Shown here: piece by piece, positions 1-9,164 of the stretch | Numbering within the stretch: the stretch's first letter is position 1 | How the letters are laid out: every line of letters starts with the position of its first letter | The notes under the pieces: model-generated | What the model saw: the letters and a program-made list of their open reading frames with translations, nothing else | Told to the model about the DNA's origin: nothing | Databases searched by the model: none | NCBI GenBank assembly: GCA_030527645.1 | Contig: JAUNAJ010000016.1 | Location: forward strand, 1 to 56,462 | Origin: Lachnospiraceae bacterium | Lineage (GTDB): Bacteria; Bacillota; Clostridia; Lachnospirales; Lachnospiraceae | DNA length: 56,462 bases | Direction of reading: 5' to 3' | Program-made: the position numbers and the translations under genes

Positions 1-4
1 CATG

Positions 5-160
5 AAAAATCTGTGCCGGCAAACAGAAGGGGAGGCACAGGAGAAGTGAAAAGCAGGAAAAATCTGTGCCGGCGAACAATAAGGAAGGCACAGGAGAAGC
101 GTAAAACAAGAAAAAGAGGTGCCGGCGAACGGAGAGAAAGTCCGGAGAAGCAGAAAACAG
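5..160. repeat. 52/53-bp tandem hairpin repeat array, copy 1
   Basis: Three head-to-tail units start at 5, 58 and 110-111, a period of about 53 bp. Each carries GTGCCGGC. Units 1 and 2 hold an inverted repeat CTGTGCC ... GGCACAG (11-17 with 34-40; 64-70 with 87-93), so each unit can form a stem-loop. The third unit has degenerated. The reverse complement of the array at 42357-42540 aligns with these units, so this is a dispersed intergenic family. The open frame running through it (13-228) is low-complexity and Arg/Lys rich and is probably not a gene. The rest of 161-351 shows only AT-rich DNA and no clear signal. Confidence 0.7.
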
Positions 161-351
161 GTATATTGTTCGGAAAAAGTTTAAAATATTACAAAAATAT
201 TGTACAATATAGCAATAGAAAACAATGATTCAGAAGGCATAAAAATAACCGGACTGCAATTGCAGCTAGCATCGTTAACCAGAATTCACGACACGGATCT
301 GGCGGTGCGTGTGGCTGTAAAAGCCATTCGGAGACTGATCAGGGAGGACCA

Positions 352-792
352 ATGAGAAGAGATAATGACAGAATGGATCATGATGTGATTCAGGAGCTGA
401 TCCAAACAGCAATCAATATGATGAACTATTCCTATGCGCCCTATTCCCGCTTTCACGTAGGAGCAGCCCTCCTTACAGAAAACGGTTCTGTATATACAGG
501 CTGCAATGTGGAAAATGCTTCCTATTCTGTAACAAATTGTGCAGAGAGAACAGCATTTTTTAAAGCGGTCAGTGAAGGAGTGCGGGAATTCCGCGCGATC
601 TGTATCGTGGGAGGAAGAGACAAGATTATACAGGATTATGCCGCACCCTGCGGAGTCTGCAGGCAGGTAATGATGGAATTCTGTGATGCAGAAGCCTTTC
701 AGATCATCCTTGCTAAGAGTGTGGATGAGTATCAGATATTTACATTGAAGGAGCTTTTGCCCATGGGATTCGGAGCTGCAAATCTGGGATAA
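352..792 (+). CDS. cdd: cytidine deaminase
   Basis: This 146-residue protein should deaminate cytidine and deoxycytidine to uridine and deoxyuridine in the cytoplasm as part of pyrimidine salvage. The zinc site is visible: Cys63 and the proton-shuttling Glu65 in NCAERTA, then Cys100 and Cys103 in PCGVCRQ. Length fits the small tetrameric form of the family. The start at 352 follows AGGGAGG (341-347); an in-frame ATG at 373 is a weaker alternative because no ribosome binding site precedes it. It is the first gene of a same-strand nucleoside catabolism run with deoB, punA and add. The 146-bp gap to deoB shows no clear terminator. Confidence 0.95.
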   Translation: MRRDNDRMDHDVIQELIQTAINMMNYSYAPYSRFHVGAALLTENGSVYTGCNVENASYSVTNCAERTAFFKAVSEGVREFRAICIVGGRDKIIQDYAAPCGVCRQVMMEFCDAEAFQIILAKSVDEYQIFTLKELLPMGFGAANLG

Positions 793-938
793 TAAGAAAA
801 CGGATGTACCAGCAGCAGGAGCCGTGAAATAGCGGTGGCTATACATCACAGGGCGTCCGTAGAAGTACAAGTGGACGTTTCTGCAGGTGCATGGGAGGTT
901 TTCCCTGAATTTTCCATTAATCACAGGAGGTGATGGGT

Positions 939-2126
939 GTGAAATATAAAAGAATATTTACAATAGTTATTGATTCGCTGGGTATAGGTGCAATGCCTGA
1001 CAGTGAACGGTTCGGTGATGTGGGCGTGAATACACTGGGACATATCTCCGAATCCGTGGAAGAATTCTCTATTTCCAATCTGCAGAAGCTGGGCATGGCA
1101 AACCTGATCCCTCTGAAGCAGGTTGACCCGGTGGAGAAGCCCTGGGGATATCGGGCGGTACTGAGGGAGCAGAGCAACGGAAAGGATACCATGACCGGGC
1201 ACTGGGAGATGATGGGAATCGAAACAACCCGGCCGTTTCAGACCTTTACCGAGCATGGGTTTCCACCGGAACTGATCCGGGAACTGGAGAAGAGGACCGG
1301 TCACAAGGTAATCGGAAACAAAAGTGCCAGCGGTACAGAGATCCTGGATGAGCTGGGAGAGGAAGAGATTGCCACCGGACATATGATCGTCTATACTTCC
1401 GCAGATTCCGTTCTGCAGATCTGTGGAAATGAAGAGACCTTCGATCTGCAGGAGCTGTACCGCTGCTGTGAAATTGCAAGAGAGCTGACCCTCCGCGAAG
1501 AGTGGAAAGTCGGCAGGGTCATTGCAAGGCCCTATGTCGGAAGGAAGAAAGGCGAGTTTGTGAGGACCGCCAATCGCCATGACTATGCGTTAAAGCCTCC
1601 GTATCCCACTGTCCTGAATGCCCTGCAGAATGCGGGGATGGATGTGATCTCTGTAGGAAAGATTGTGGATATCTTCGATAAAGAAGGGATTACGGAAGCG
1701 CATAAATCCCAGTCCTCTGTGCATGGAATGGAACAGACCATCGAGCTGACGCAGAAGGACTTCACAGGCCTTTGTTTTGTGAATCTGGTGGATTTTGATG
1801 CCAAATGGGGCCATAGAAGAAATCCTGCAGGCTACGCACAGGAACTGGAGGCATTTGATGAAAAACTGGGATCCCTTCTTGCGCGGCTGCGAGAGGACGA
1901 TCTTCTGATCATCACCGCAGATCATGGCAACGATCCAACCTACAGTGGAACAGATCACACCAGAGAGAAGGTGCCGTTTCTGGCCTGGTCTCCATCCATG
2001 GAAGGCGGGGGAATGCTGCCCGAGCAGAGCACATTTGCAGTGATCGGTGCCACGATTGCTCAGAATTTTGGTATCGAAATGCCCGAGCACACCATCGGGG
2101 AATCCCTGCTTGAGGAACTGAGATGA
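939..2126 (+). CDS. deoB: phosphopentomutase
   Basis: DeoB interconverts (deoxy)ribose 1-phosphate and 5-phosphate, linking nucleoside phosphorolysis to central metabolism. The protein belongs to the alkaline phosphatase-like metalloenzymes: Asp12 in IVIDSLG, the phosphorylated Thr84 in [10 protein letters not shown], and the metal-binding ADHGND and TDHTRE motifs near the C-terminus are all present. I chose GTG 939 because AGGAGG (925-930) lies 8 nt upstream and the protein then begins MKYKRIF, the usual family N-terminus. The upstream GTG 930 and ATG 933 overlap or touch the ribosome binding site. About 395 residues, full length. It acts directly downstream of the PunA reaction encoded next door. 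Confidence 0.95.
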   Translation: MKYKRIFTIVIDSLGIGAMPDSERFGDVGVNTLGHISESVEEFSISNLQKLGMANLIPLKQVDPVEKPWGYRAVLREQSNGKDTMTGHWEMMGIETTRPFQTFTEHGFPPELIRELEKRTGHKVIGNKSASGTEILDELGEEEIATGHMIVYTSADSVLQICGNEETFDLQELYRCCEIARELTLREEWKVGRVIARPYVGRKKGEFVRTANRHDYALKPPYPTVLNALQNAGMDVISVGKIVDIFDKEGITEAHKSQSSVHGMEQTIELTQKDFTGLCFVNLVDFDAKWGHRRNPAGYAQELEAFDEKLGSLLARLREDDLLIITADHGNDPTYSGTDHTREKVPFLAWSPSMEGGGMLPEQSTFAVIGATIAQNFGIEMPEHTIGESLLEELR

Positions 2127-2267
2127 ACACTGCGGCTGGTGCTCATACAGGTCCACCGGACCTACGCTCCTGCGCCAGGTCTCGCGAAGCTCGATTTGAA
2201 ATAATATATTGGTAATTGATGTTGACAATAATAACTGTACATCGACTGTTAGAGGAGGTACATGCCA

Positions 2268-3089
2268 ATGATGGAAAAGTTAAAAAAATGTCTGGAAAGT
2301 GTACGCAGTAAAACAGATTTTGTACCGGAGATCGGTCTGATCCTGGGCTCCGGTCTCGGAGACTTTGCAGATGAGATTGATATAAAAGCTTCCGTGAACT
2401 ATAACGAGATTGAGGGCTTTCCTGTTTCAACAGTGGAAGGTCACAAGGGACGTTTTGTATTCGGGTATGTAGGATCGGTTCCGGTGGTGATCATGCAGGG
2501 ACGTGTGCATTATTATGAAGGATATTCCATGCAGGATGTGGTGCTGCCCACCAGGCTGATGGGACTGCTTGGAATCAAAACACTGATCCTTACCAATGCC
2601 AGCGGCGGTTTGAATAAAAGCTTCAGTCCGGGAGATCTGATGATCCTGACAGATCATATCACAACCGCCGTACCGAGCCCCCTGATCGGCCGCAATCTGG
2701 ATGAGCTGGGACCAAGATTCCCGGATATGAGTGAGGTCTACAGCAAACGGCTCAGAACGATCATCCGGGATACTGCCGAAACACTTGCTATTCCGGTTCA
2801 GGAAGGTGTGTATGTGCAGTTCACCGGTCCCAATTATGAGACACCTGCAGAAATTCGTATGGCAAAGAGCTGGGGAGCAGATGCAGTGGGAATGAGCACA
2901 GCCTGCGAAGCCATGGCTGCAAAGCATATGGGTCTTGAAATCTGTGGAATCTCCTGCGTAACCAATCTTGCAGCCGGAATATCCGAAACACCGTTGAATC
3001 ACGAAGAGGTGCAGGAAAATGCGGCCAAAGCATCAGCAAACTTTAAACTGCTTGTAGAGCAGGTGATTATAAATATAGGGAGAGAATGA
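2268..3089 (+). CDS. punA: purine nucleoside phosphorylase
   Basis: Cleaves purine (deoxy)nucleosides with phosphate to the free base and (deoxy)ribose 1-phosphate, which DeoB then isomerises. Family I (trimeric) motifs are present: LGSGLGDFAD phosphate loop near the N-terminus, GRVHYYEGY, LTNASGGLN, GPNYETPAEI, and the base-binding CVTNLAAG segment. AGGAGG lies at 2253-2258, so ATG 2268 (9-nt spacing) is favoured over ATG 2262 (3 nt); ATG 2271 is also possible. Length about 273 residues is normal. TTGACA at 2222-2227 has no convincing partner -10 box, so I expect transcription mainly from upstream. Confidence 0.94.
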   Translation: MMEKLKKCLESVRSKTDFVPEIGLILGSGLGDFADEIDIKASVNYNEIEGFPVSTVEGHKGRFVFGYVGSVPVVIMQGRVHYYEGYSMQDVVLPTRLMGLLGIKTLILTNASGGLNKSFSPGDLMILTDHITTAVPSPLIGRNLDELGPRFPDMSEVYSKRLRTIIRDTAETLAIPVQEGVYVQFTGPNYETPAEIRMAKSWGADAVGMSTACEAMAAKHMGLEICGISCVTNLAAGISETPLNHEEVQENAAKASANFKLLVEQVIINIGRE

Positions 3090-3133
3090 TTTCATTGCTA
3101 TTTGTGCTGAGGAAACGAAAGGAATAAGTGAGG

Positions 3134-4087
3134 ATGATGGATAAAGCAGCTATATTCACAAAAAGCAAGACAGAGCTTCATTGCCATCTGGACGGCTCAC
3201 TGCCAAAACAATGGATGGAACAGGCTCTGGGGCGGGAACTGGACAGCAGTCTGGTTTCAGCACCTCCGGACTGCAGCAGTCTGACGGAATATCTGGAGAA
3301 ATTTGAACTCCCGCTTTCCTGCCTGCAGACAGCACTCCGGCTGGAGGATGCCGCCTACGCACTGGCTGCGGACGCAGCACGAGAGAATGTAACATATATA
3401 GAAGTACGCTTTGCACCGAATCTGCATCTTGATGCAGGACTTCACCCGGATCAAGCGATCAAAGCGGTAGACCGGGGACTAAAGAGGGCCGAGACAGAAT
3501 ATTCCATCGGATATGGAATCATAGTTTGTGCCATGCGTCACCATTCCATGAAGGAAAACCGCACAATGCTGGAGCATGCAGGTGATTTGAGAGCCGCAGG
3601 TGCAGCGAACCTGGCAGCCCTGGATCTGGCAGGGGATGAATCTGCTTATCCCACCAGTCTGTTTAAGGAGCTGTTCGACAGAGCACGGGAGATGAATATG
3701 CCCTTTACCATCCATTCAGGAGAGACCGGCAGCCTGGAGAATGTAAAAACAGCCTATGAATACGGTGCGAGCCGAATCGGCCACGGAATTGCGCTGAAGC
3801 AGGATCCGGGACTGATGAGGGCCTTCGCAGAAGCCGGAATCGGTGTGGAGATGTGTCCAACCAGCAACTTTCAGACAAAGGCGGTAACCTCCCGGGAAGA
3901 GTATCCCCTTCCCGAATTTCTTGAAGCAGGAATTCCTGTCAGTATCAACACAGATAACCGTACTGTCAGTTCCACCACTCTTACAAGGGAGCTGGAACTG
4001 GTATACACGCAGTACGGAGAGGATGACAGCATGCTGGAGCAGCTTCTGAAGAATGCAGAAATGATGAGATTCAATCCAAAGCTGTAA
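3134..4087 (+). CDS. add: adenosine deaminase
   Basis: Converts adenosine and deoxyadenosine to inosine and deoxyinosine, feeding the PunA/DeoB route. Signature residues of the zinc TIM-barrel family are seen: the HCHLDGSL metal motif near residues 16-22, HSGE with the catalytic Glu, CPTSNFQT, and NTDNRTVS with the metal-binding Asp. The protein is about 317 residues, slightly short at the C-terminus for the family but with all catalytic parts. The start is uncertain among GTG 3128, ATG 3134 and ATG 3137; AAAGGA at 3118-3123 supports 3134. It closes the nucleoside run and is followed by the heat-shock promoter. Confidence 0.92.
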   Translation: MMDKAAIFTKSKTELHCHLDGSLPKQWMEQALGRELDSSLVSAPPDCSSLTEYLEKFELPLSCLQTALRLEDAAYALAADAARENVTYIEVRFAPNLHLDAGLHPDQAIKAVDRGLKRAETEYSIGYGIIVCAMRHHSMKENRTMLEHAGDLRAAGAANLAALDLAGDESAYPTSLFKELFDRAREMNMPFTIHSGETGSLENVKTAYEYGASRIGHGIALKQDPGLMRAFAEAGIGVEMCPTSNFQTKAVTSREEYPLPEFLEAGIPVSINTDNRTVSSTTLTRELELVYTQYGEDDSMLEQLLKNAEMMRFNPKL

Positions 4088-4108
4088 AAATGGAACAGCG
4101 GACTATTA

Positions 4109-4137
4109 TTGAAAAATAAAAAGTATTAACAAATAAT
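4109..4137 (+). promoter_or_regulatory. sigma-A promoter of hsp20
   Basis: TTGAAA (4109-4114) and AATAAT (4132-4137) each match the consensus at 5 of 6 positions and are 17 nt apart. The predicted start, near 4144, falls at the left edge of the CIRCE operator, the usual geometry for HrcA repression. Confidence 0.7.
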
Positions 4138-4143
4138 TAATTG

Positions 4144-4170
4144 TTAGCACTCATACTTGACGAGTGCTAA
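4144..4170 (+). promoter_or_regulatory. CIRCE operator (HrcA binding site)
   Basis: A perfect TTAGCACTC, nine-base spacer, GAGTGCTAA inverted repeat. This is the canonical CIRCE element bound by the heat-shock repressor HrcA. It sits between the promoter and the Hsp20 gene, in a leader of about 185 nt, so hsp20 and perhaps the following dnaJ-like gene should be heat induced. HrcA itself is not in the window. Confidence 0.97.
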
Positions 4171-4328
4171 CAATAGTGCTATAACATAATCAGATCAAGG
4201 AAATGAAAGATTTCAGAGATCAAAAACCAATGTTCATAACTGTTCCGATTGGATTGTTTCAGAGAACAGAATCTGAAGACATGACAATACCGAACAGTTA
4301 CAGATTTTATAAACAGGAGGTACTGATT

Positions 4329-4769
4329 ATGTTAATGCCTAGTATTTTTGGAGAAAGCTTATTCAACGGATTTTTTGATGATTTCGGAACTGTATGGCCG
4401 GAGAGAAGACCTGCACAGGCAAGACCGGCAGTCATGAAAACCGATGTAAAAGAGACTGAGACCGGATATGAGCTTGATATCGATCTTCCGGGTTACAGTA
4501 AAGAGGATGTAAAGGCCGAGCTGAAAGAAGGTTACCTGACTATTTCAGCGAAGAAAGAGACGGACGACGGCAAGAAGGATGAGGATGGCAAATACATCCG
4601 CCGTGAGAGATATTTCGGAAGCTGCAGCAGAAGCTATTTTGTTGGTAAAGAGGTTGAGCAGGAAGATATCAAAGCAAAATTTGAGAATGGCATCCTGAAG
4701 ATTTCTGTTCCGAAGAAAGAAGCTAAACCGAAAATTGAGGAAAATAAATATATCACAATCGAGGGTTGA
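4329..4769 (+). CDS. Hsp20 / alpha-crystallin small heat-shock protein
   Basis: A 146-residue ATP-independent holdase that should bind unfolding proteins in the cytoplasm. The N-terminus (MLMPSIFGESLFNGFFDDF) is a typical aromatic-rich arm. The alpha-crystallin domain spans about residues 36-135, with the DLPGYSKEDVKAEL strand region, and it ends in a short charged tail. The start at 4329 is set by AGGAGG (4315-4320), 8 nt upstream; a longer open frame from 4203 would begin inside the untranslated leader. The CIRCE element upstream indicates HrcA control. Unusually, the gene is not next to groESL or dnaK but next to a DnaJ-type co-chaperone. Confidence 0.95.
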   Translation: MLMPSIFGESLFNGFFDDFGTVWPERRPAQARPAVMKTDVKETETGYELDIDLPGYSKEDVKAELKEGYLTISAKKETDDGKKDEDGKYIRRERYFGSCSRSYFVGKEVEQEDIKAKFENGILKISVPKKEAKPKIEENKYITIEG

Positions 4770-4789
4770 TCACGAATAATCGGTTCAGG

Positions 4790-4823
4790 GCAGCGGGGAT
4801 GCATGATGCACCCCGCTGCTTTT
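4790..4823 (+). terminator. intrinsic terminator after hsp20
   Basis: GCAGCGGGG (4790-4798) pairs with CCCCGCTGC, with an inner TGCA/TGCA extension, and is followed by TTTT. It separates hsp20 from the dnaJ-like gene, so read-through may be partial. Confidence 0.8.
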
Positions 4824-4881
4824 GTGCAGATCTGCAGGTAATTGATGAAAGCTCCGGATAGAGGAAAGGCAGGTGAGAACG

Positions 4882-5958
4882 ATGACGAAGAAAAAAGATT
4901 ATTATGAAACTCTCGGAGTGAAGAAAACATCTACTGAAAAAGAGATTAAATCAGCATACAGGAAGCTTGCCAAGAAATATCATCCCGATACCAATGCAAA
5001 TAACAAACAGGCGGAGCAAAAATTTAAGGAAGTCACAGAAGCATACAATGTGCTCAGTGATAAAGAAAAAAGAAAGCTCTATGACAGGTACGGCTTTGCG
5101 GGACTGGAGGAAGGCTTTGATCCGAACTTTGCCGGATACAGCTCCGGATTCGGAGGCTTCAATCAGAACTATACCGGTTCCGATCAGGGAACCGGCAGAT
5201 ACAGCCGGCATTTCAGCGGGTATGATCCGAACAGCAGCACATATAGAGAATTTCATTTCACAGGCAGTGACGGCAGCACGTACAGCAGTGATGAATTCGA
5301 AGATCTGTTTCGTGATATGTTCAGCGGACAGACCGGAAACAGAGGATTTACCGGAGAAAGCAGAAGCGCAGGCTTTGGAAGGCGAAAGGATGGCAGCACC
5401 CGTAACAGCAGAAGAGCCTGGGGAACAGGCGGAAGTCTCAGAGGCAGCGATCTGACATCGGATCTCACAGTCAGCTTCGATGAGTCTTTGAAGGGCTGCA
5501 GCAAGATGCTGCGGCTCAGCAGGGAAGACGGTTCTTTTACTACAATTCAGGTTTCCGTTCCCGCAGGCATTCAGGATGGCAAGACCATCCGACTGAAGGG
5601 AAAGGGACATCCGGGAATGAACGGAGGAGAAGCAGGTGATCTGCTTCTGCAGGTTCACGTTACACCCAGGAAAGGCTGGGAGAGAAAGGGAAATGATCTG
5701 TATGTGACTGCGGAAATTCCCTTTGAGACGGCAGTTCTGGGAGGAGAAGCCATTATTCCGACTATGACAGGAAATGTTTCCTGCAAGATAAAAGCCGGTA
5801 CAAGATCCGGATCAAAGATCCGTTTGAGAGGAAAGGGTGTCAGTGATCCGGCGCATCCGTCTGAAACAGGAGACGAGTACGCAGTGATCCAGATAGAAGT
5901 GCCCAGAAACCTGAGCAGCGGGAAGCTGAGAAAATTAAAAGAATATGCCGATGCATGA
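4882..5958 (+). CDS. DnaJ-like co-chaperone without zinc finger (CbpA type)
   Basis: A type II J-domain protein that should stimulate DnaK ATPase and hand over substrates. The J domain covers about residues 5-70 with HPD in KKYHPDTN. A long Gly/Ser/Tyr-rich linker follows (about 75-190), then two beta-sandwich substrate-binding domains (SFDESLKG ... RLKGKGHPG). The CxxCxGxG zinc repeats of DnaJ are absent, which marks it as CbpA-like rather than the main DnaJ. ATG 4882 gives the standard MTKKKDYYETLGV start; GTG 4873 is an alternative. A terminator separates it from hsp20, but the two may be co-induced. Confidence 0.93.
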   Translation: MTKKKDYYETLGVKKTSTEKEIKSAYRKLAKKYHPDTNANNKQAEQKFKEVTEAYNVLSDKEKRKLYDRYGFAGLEEGFDPNFAGYSSGFGGFNQNYTGSDQGTGRYSRHFSGYDPNSSTYREFHFTGSDGSTYSSDEFEDLFRDMFSGQTGNRGFTGESRSAGFGRRKDGSTRNSRRAWGTGGSLRGSDLTSDLTVSFDESLKGCSKMLRLSREDGSFTTIQVSVPAGIQDGKTIRLKGKGHPGMNGGEAGDLLLQVHVTPRKGWERKGNDLYVTAEIPFETAVLGGEAIIPTMTGNVSCKIKAGTRSGSKIRLRGKGVSDPAHPSETGDEYAVIQIEVPRNLSSGKLRKLKEYADA

Positions 5959-5990
5959 GTACCTTTTCACTAAGATATAAGTATTTTAGA

Positions 5991-6028
5991 ACCTCTGTAC
6001 ACGATTACGTGTGCGGAGGTTTTTCTTG
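5991..6028 (+). terminator. intrinsic terminator after the dnaJ-like gene
   Basis: ACCTC..TACACG (5991 on) pairs with CGTGTG..GGAGGT across an ATTA loop and is followed by TTTTTC. Confidence 0.85.
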
Positions 6029-6084
6029 TTTTGATAAGATGAAAAAATTGTAAAAAAAACTTACGTATCTTTTATCTGAAGTGT

Positions 6085-6140
6085 TATAAATTTGAGACTA
6101 TCCTCCCATAGCTCGCTGTGGGGAGGAAGGTCTCTTTTTC
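6085..6140 (+). promoter_or_regulatory. possible -10 box followed at once by a terminator hairpin
   Basis: TATAAA (6085-6090), with a weak TTACGT 18 nt upstream, could start transcription near 6096. GAGAC (6094-6098) and the following CCTCCC pair with GGGAGG and GGTCTC, and the stem is followed by TTTTTC. The arrangement resembles a leader attenuator or a tiny terminated transcript ahead of the ATP-grasp gene. The initiation part is weak. Confidence 0.4.
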
Positions 6141-6225
6141 TTGTTTTTTACAAATATAAGATATATGATAGGAAAGAAAAGACCGTACATATGCAGTGGA
6201 TCGAATATAGAGAGGAATGAAAGTC

Positions 6226-7371
6226 ATGAAGAAAAAAATAGCCATCATCGGTGCCTCCTACCTGCAGGAGCCTCTGATTCAGAAAGCAAAAAGCATGGGA
6301 TTGGAAACACACGTCTTTGCCTGGGCAGCCGGAGATGTGGGAGAGAAAAGTGCGGATGTATTTTATCCCATCAGCATCGTTGAAAAGGATCAGATCCTGG
6401 AAAAATGCCGGGAAATCGGGATAGATGGAATCTGTACCATTGCCTCAGACCTTGCTGCAATCGCAGTAAACTATGTGGCGGAGAACATGGGGCTGACCGG
6501 CAATTCCATGGCCTGCACCCTTGTATCCACCAACAAGCATGCGATGAGGCGCTGTTTTGAAGAACACGGGGATCCATCACCAAAGAGCCTCCGGGTCTCC
6601 AATGCAGAAGAACTCGATACAGACAGGCTGACCTTTCCGGTGATCGTTAAGCCGATGGACCGCTCCGGAAGCAGGGGAATCACAAAGGTTCTGAAAGCCG
6701 GAGATCTCCCCGCGGCAATTGAGTATGCGAAAGCACAGGGCTTTGAGAAATATGCGCTGGTAGAAGAATACGCAGAGGGCACAGAATACAGTGTGGAATA
6801 CATCTCCTGGAAGGGCGAGCACCGATTCCTGGCTCTGACCCGGAAGTATACCACCGGTGCACCGGATTTTATTGAAACCGGCCACATGGAGCCCGCAGAC
6901 GTGAGTACGGAGCTGCTTGCCAGGGTTCAGTCCGTTGTGGAGCATGCACTCACCAGTCTTGGAATCCAATACGGTGCTTCCCATTCAGAATTGAAGATTT
7001 CCAAAGACGGTGTGATCCGAATCATCGAAATCGGCGGAAGAATGGGCGGTGACAATATCGGTTCCGCTCTGGTACAGCTCACCACAGGATACGATTTTGT
7101 AAAGGCTGTGGTGGAGACTGCACTTGGCCAGGAGCCGGAAGAGAAAAAAACAAAGCAGGCCTGCGCAGGCATTCACTTTATCTTTAACGAGAAAGATCTG
7201 GCAGTTCTGGAACGATTGAAAGAAGAGCATCCGGAGTATCTGGTGGAGGAAGATATTCACGAGATCACCGATGAGAAGGTAACGGACAGCGGCTCCCGAT
7301 TCGGATACTTTATGTTTGCGGCAGACAGCCGTAAGGAAATTGAAGCATATCTCCCTGAGGATCAGGAATAG
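6226..7371 (+). CDS. ATP-grasp ligase of unassigned substrate
   Basis: A 381-residue ATP-grasp enzyme of the carbamoyl-phosphate-synthase/biotin-carboxylase-like fold. Such enzymes use ATP to make an acyl-phosphate and join it to an amine or thiol. An N-terminal Rossmann-like pre-ATP domain (KIAIIGASYLQEP) is followed by the ATP-grasp core: VIVKPMDRSGSRGI for nucleotide binding, VEEYAEGTEYSVEY, and EIGGRMGGDNIG near the metal site. The start at 6226 lies 9 nt after AGAGGA; ATG 6217 abuts that site. It is a single gene between terminators, so context gives no substrate. It could be an L-amino acid ligase or a PurT/PurK relative, but I cannot choose. Confidence 0.85.
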   Translation: MKKKIAIIGASYLQEPLIQKAKSMGLETHVFAWAAGDVGEKSADVFYPISIVEKDQILEKCREIGIDGICTIASDLAAIAVNYVAENMGLTGNSMACTLVSTNKHAMRRCFEEHGDPSPKSLRVSNAEELDTDRLTFPVIVKPMDRSGSRGITKVLKAGDLPAAIEYAKAQGFEKYALVEEYAEGTEYSVEYISWKGEHRFLALTRKYTTGAPDFIETGHMEPADVSTELLARVQSVVEHALTSLGIQYGASHSELKISKDGVIRIIEIGGRMGGDNIGSALVQLTTGYDFVKAVVETALGQEPEEKKTKQACAGIHFIFNEKDLAVLERLKEEHPEYLVEEDIHEITDEKVTDSGSRFGYFMFAADSRKEIEAYLPEDQE

Positions 7372-7374
7372 TAA

Positions 7375-7413
7375 AACACCCGAAGTATGAAACAGATACT
7401 TCGGGTGTTTTTT
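7375..7413 (+). terminator. intrinsic terminator after the ATP-grasp gene
   Basis: ACACCCGAAGTAT pairs perfectly with ATACTTCGGGTGT across a 7-nt loop and is followed by TTTTT. Confidence 0.93.
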
Positions 7414-7513
7414 ACGTCTAATTACTCACCACTTTAGAGATGGGAGTCTCTCCGACTGAGGTGAATTCGACTTGAAGGGGAGAAGCCGACTCTGCCGTCA
7501 ATAGTAAAGTGTA

Positions 7514-7602
7514 TTTCCAAATATCGGAAATGAACTGTACAAACGGATTTCCGGACCAGTGAAAAAGCCGGAATTAAAGCTTTGGAATGATTCGAATACA
7601 AT
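7514..7602 (+). promoter_or_regulatory. sorbitol operon promoter and activator-type site, copy 1
   Basis: A composite site TTTCC-N7-GGAAA-N4-CTGTACAAA-N4-TTTCCG spans 7514-7553. Twenty nt further on come a poor -35 (TTAAAG, 7574-7579), a 17-nt spacer and -10 TACAAT (7597-7602). The same arrangement recurs at 11026-11114. A weak -35 with a fixed upstream site suggests activation, most simply by the PRD regulator encoded at 13289. The remaining leader to srlE is purine rich and ends in GGAGG. Confidence 0.7.
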
Positions 7603-7677
7603 AAGACCATAACAAAGAGGTACACAACAAAAACAAAATAATACAAAGCAAAGGGAAATGAAAGAAGGAGGAAACAC

Positions 7678-8712
7678 ATGTCAAAGTATCATTCCATCAG
7701 AGTAGAAAAAGGAAGCGGCGGATTCGGAGGACCACTCACCATTACTCCGACAGAAGAGAAACATAAGATCCTGTTTATTACAGGCGGAGGAGCTGAACCG
7801 GAATGCCTGGCACGGATCGTTGAACTCAGCGGTATGACCCCGGTCAACGGATTCCAGACCAACTGTCCTGAGGAAGAAATAGCACTGGCAATCATCGACT
7901 GCGGCGGAACACTTCGCTGCGGAATCTACCCAAAGAAACGGATCCCGACCATTAATACAAATCCGGTCGGAAAATCCGGTCCTCTGGCACAGTTTATTAC
8001 AGAGGATATCTACGTATCAGGAGTTACATCCAAACAGATCTTTTCGGCAGAAGAAACGGAAGCCGCAGCTGTGGAAACGGCCGCAGATGAAGCCGCAGAA
8101 AAAAAGGATGAGGCAGCAGATGCAGGCGAGGTGAAATTCACTGCCGATAAAAAGGTATCAGAAACCCTCGCAGCGCAGAAGAATAAGAGCCTGATCACAA
8201 AGATCGGACTCGGAGCAGGAAAAATCGTAGCAACCTTTAACCAGGCAGCACGAGATGCGATTCAGACTTGTATCACCACATTGCTTCCCTTCATGGCCTT
8301 TGTATCCATGCTGATCGGTGTGATCAATGGTTCCGGTTTTGGAGATGCCTTCGCAAGACTGCTTACACCGCTGACCGGCAATATCTTCGGTCTTTTGATC
8401 CTCGGAGTGATCTGCTCCATCCCGGGACTTTCTGCTCTGCTGGGACCCGGTGCAGTAATTGCACAGATTGTCGGAACACTGATCGGTGCCGAGATCGGAA
8501 AAGGTAACATTGCACCAAGTCTTGCACTGCCGGCACTGTTTGCAATCAATACCCAGGGAGCCTGTGATTTCATTCCTGTAGGACTTGGTCTTGCGGAAGC
8601 AGAAACAGAAACCGTTGAGGTCGGAGTTGTATCCGTTATGTATTCCAGATTTGCAACCGGTTGGATCCGTGTACTGATTGCATTTGCAGCAAGTATCGGA
8701 CTGTATGCATAA
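7678..8712 (+). CDS. srlE: PTS glucitol/sorbitol transporter subunit IIBC, copy 1
   Basis: Receives phosphate from IIA and passes it to sorbitol as the sugar crosses the membrane with the IIC subunit. The N-terminal IIB domain contains Cys75 in [10 protein letters not shown], the expected phosphocysteine, and the conserved [11 protein letters not shown] and [10 protein letters not shown] stretches. An Ala/Glu-rich linker (about 125-165) leads to a membrane domain with several hydrophobic segments and [19 protein letters not shown]. It is 344 residues. The start at 7678 follows AGGAGG. A second, more diverged copy lies at 12238. The order here (IIBC, IIA, dehydrogenase, IIC) differs from the usual IIC-first order. 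Confidence 0.93.
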   Translation: MSKYHSIRVEKGSGGFGGPLTITPTEEKHKILFITGGGAEPECLARIVELSGMTPVNGFQTNCPEEEIALAIIDCGGTLRCGIYPKKRIPTINTNPVGKSGPLAQFITEDIYVSGVTSKQIFSAEETEAAAVETAADEAAEKKDEAADAGEVKFTADKKVSETLAAQKNKSLITKIGLGAGKIVATFNQAARDAIQTCITTLLPFMAFVSMLIGVINGSGFGDAFARLLTPLTGNIFGLLILGVICSIPGLSALLGPGAVIAQIVGTLIGAEIGKGNIAPSLALPALFAINTQGACDFIPVGLGLAEAETETVEVGVVSVMYSRFATGWIRVLIAFAASIGLYA

Positions 8713-8798
8713 ACAATGGAACTTGTCGAAGTTAGAGTCACAGAAACATGTGTGAATAAAGTCAATTGAGAACGATAGAAAAATAGGAGAGATAAGAT

Positions 8799-9164
8799 AT
8801 GAAGAAAATATATGAAAATGAAGTAAAAGGAATCGGAAGCTGTGTAGACGAATTCAAGGAAGGAAATATGTTTATTCTGTTTGGTGACAATGCACCTGAG
8901 GAACTTCGTGATTACTGCTATTCAGTAAGTGTGAATCCGATCAACGGAGAAATCAAAGCAGGTCAGATCCTGAGAGTAGATGAAAAGGAATACAAGATCA
9001 CAGCAGTAGGTCCGGAGGCACCGGTGACTCTGGCAGGACTTGGCCACTGCACCATCAATCTCAGCGGTTCAACAACAGTAGAGCTTCCTGGAACCATCTA
9101 TGTAGAGAACAACGGAATGCCCGAGATCACTGTGGGAACAAAGGTTCAGATCGTGGAGCGGTAA
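8799..9164 (+). CDS. srlB: PTS glucitol/sorbitol transporter subunit IIA
   Basis: A soluble 121-residue phosphocarrier that takes phosphate from HPr and delivers it to the IIB cysteine of SrlE. It resembles E. coli SrlB in length and layout, with the likely active His83 in LAGLGHCTIN and the ELPGTIYV motif. The ribosome binding site GGAGAGAT precedes the start. Only one IIA gene exists in the locus, so both IIBC/IIC pairs presumably depend on it. It lies 86 bp after srlE in the first transcription unit. Confidence 0.92.
   Translation: MKKIYENEVKGIGSCVDEFKEGNMFILFGDNAPEELRDYCYSVSVNPINGEIKAGQILRVDEKEYKITAVGPEAPVTLAGLGHCTINLSGSTTVELPGTIYVENNGMPEITVGTKVQIVER

Noticed and set aside
5-160. CRISPR array
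   Set aside because: Units are directly tandem (52-53 bp) with no unique spacers between short repeats, and no cas genes are present.
800-925. Riboswitch or attenuator between cdd and deoB
   Set aside because: Only a short GGGA/TCCC-type hairpin was seen, with no T-run and no known aptamer signature.
2222-2261. Independent promoter for punA
   Set aside because: TTGACA is present at 2222, but no acceptable -10 box lies 16-18 nt downstream.
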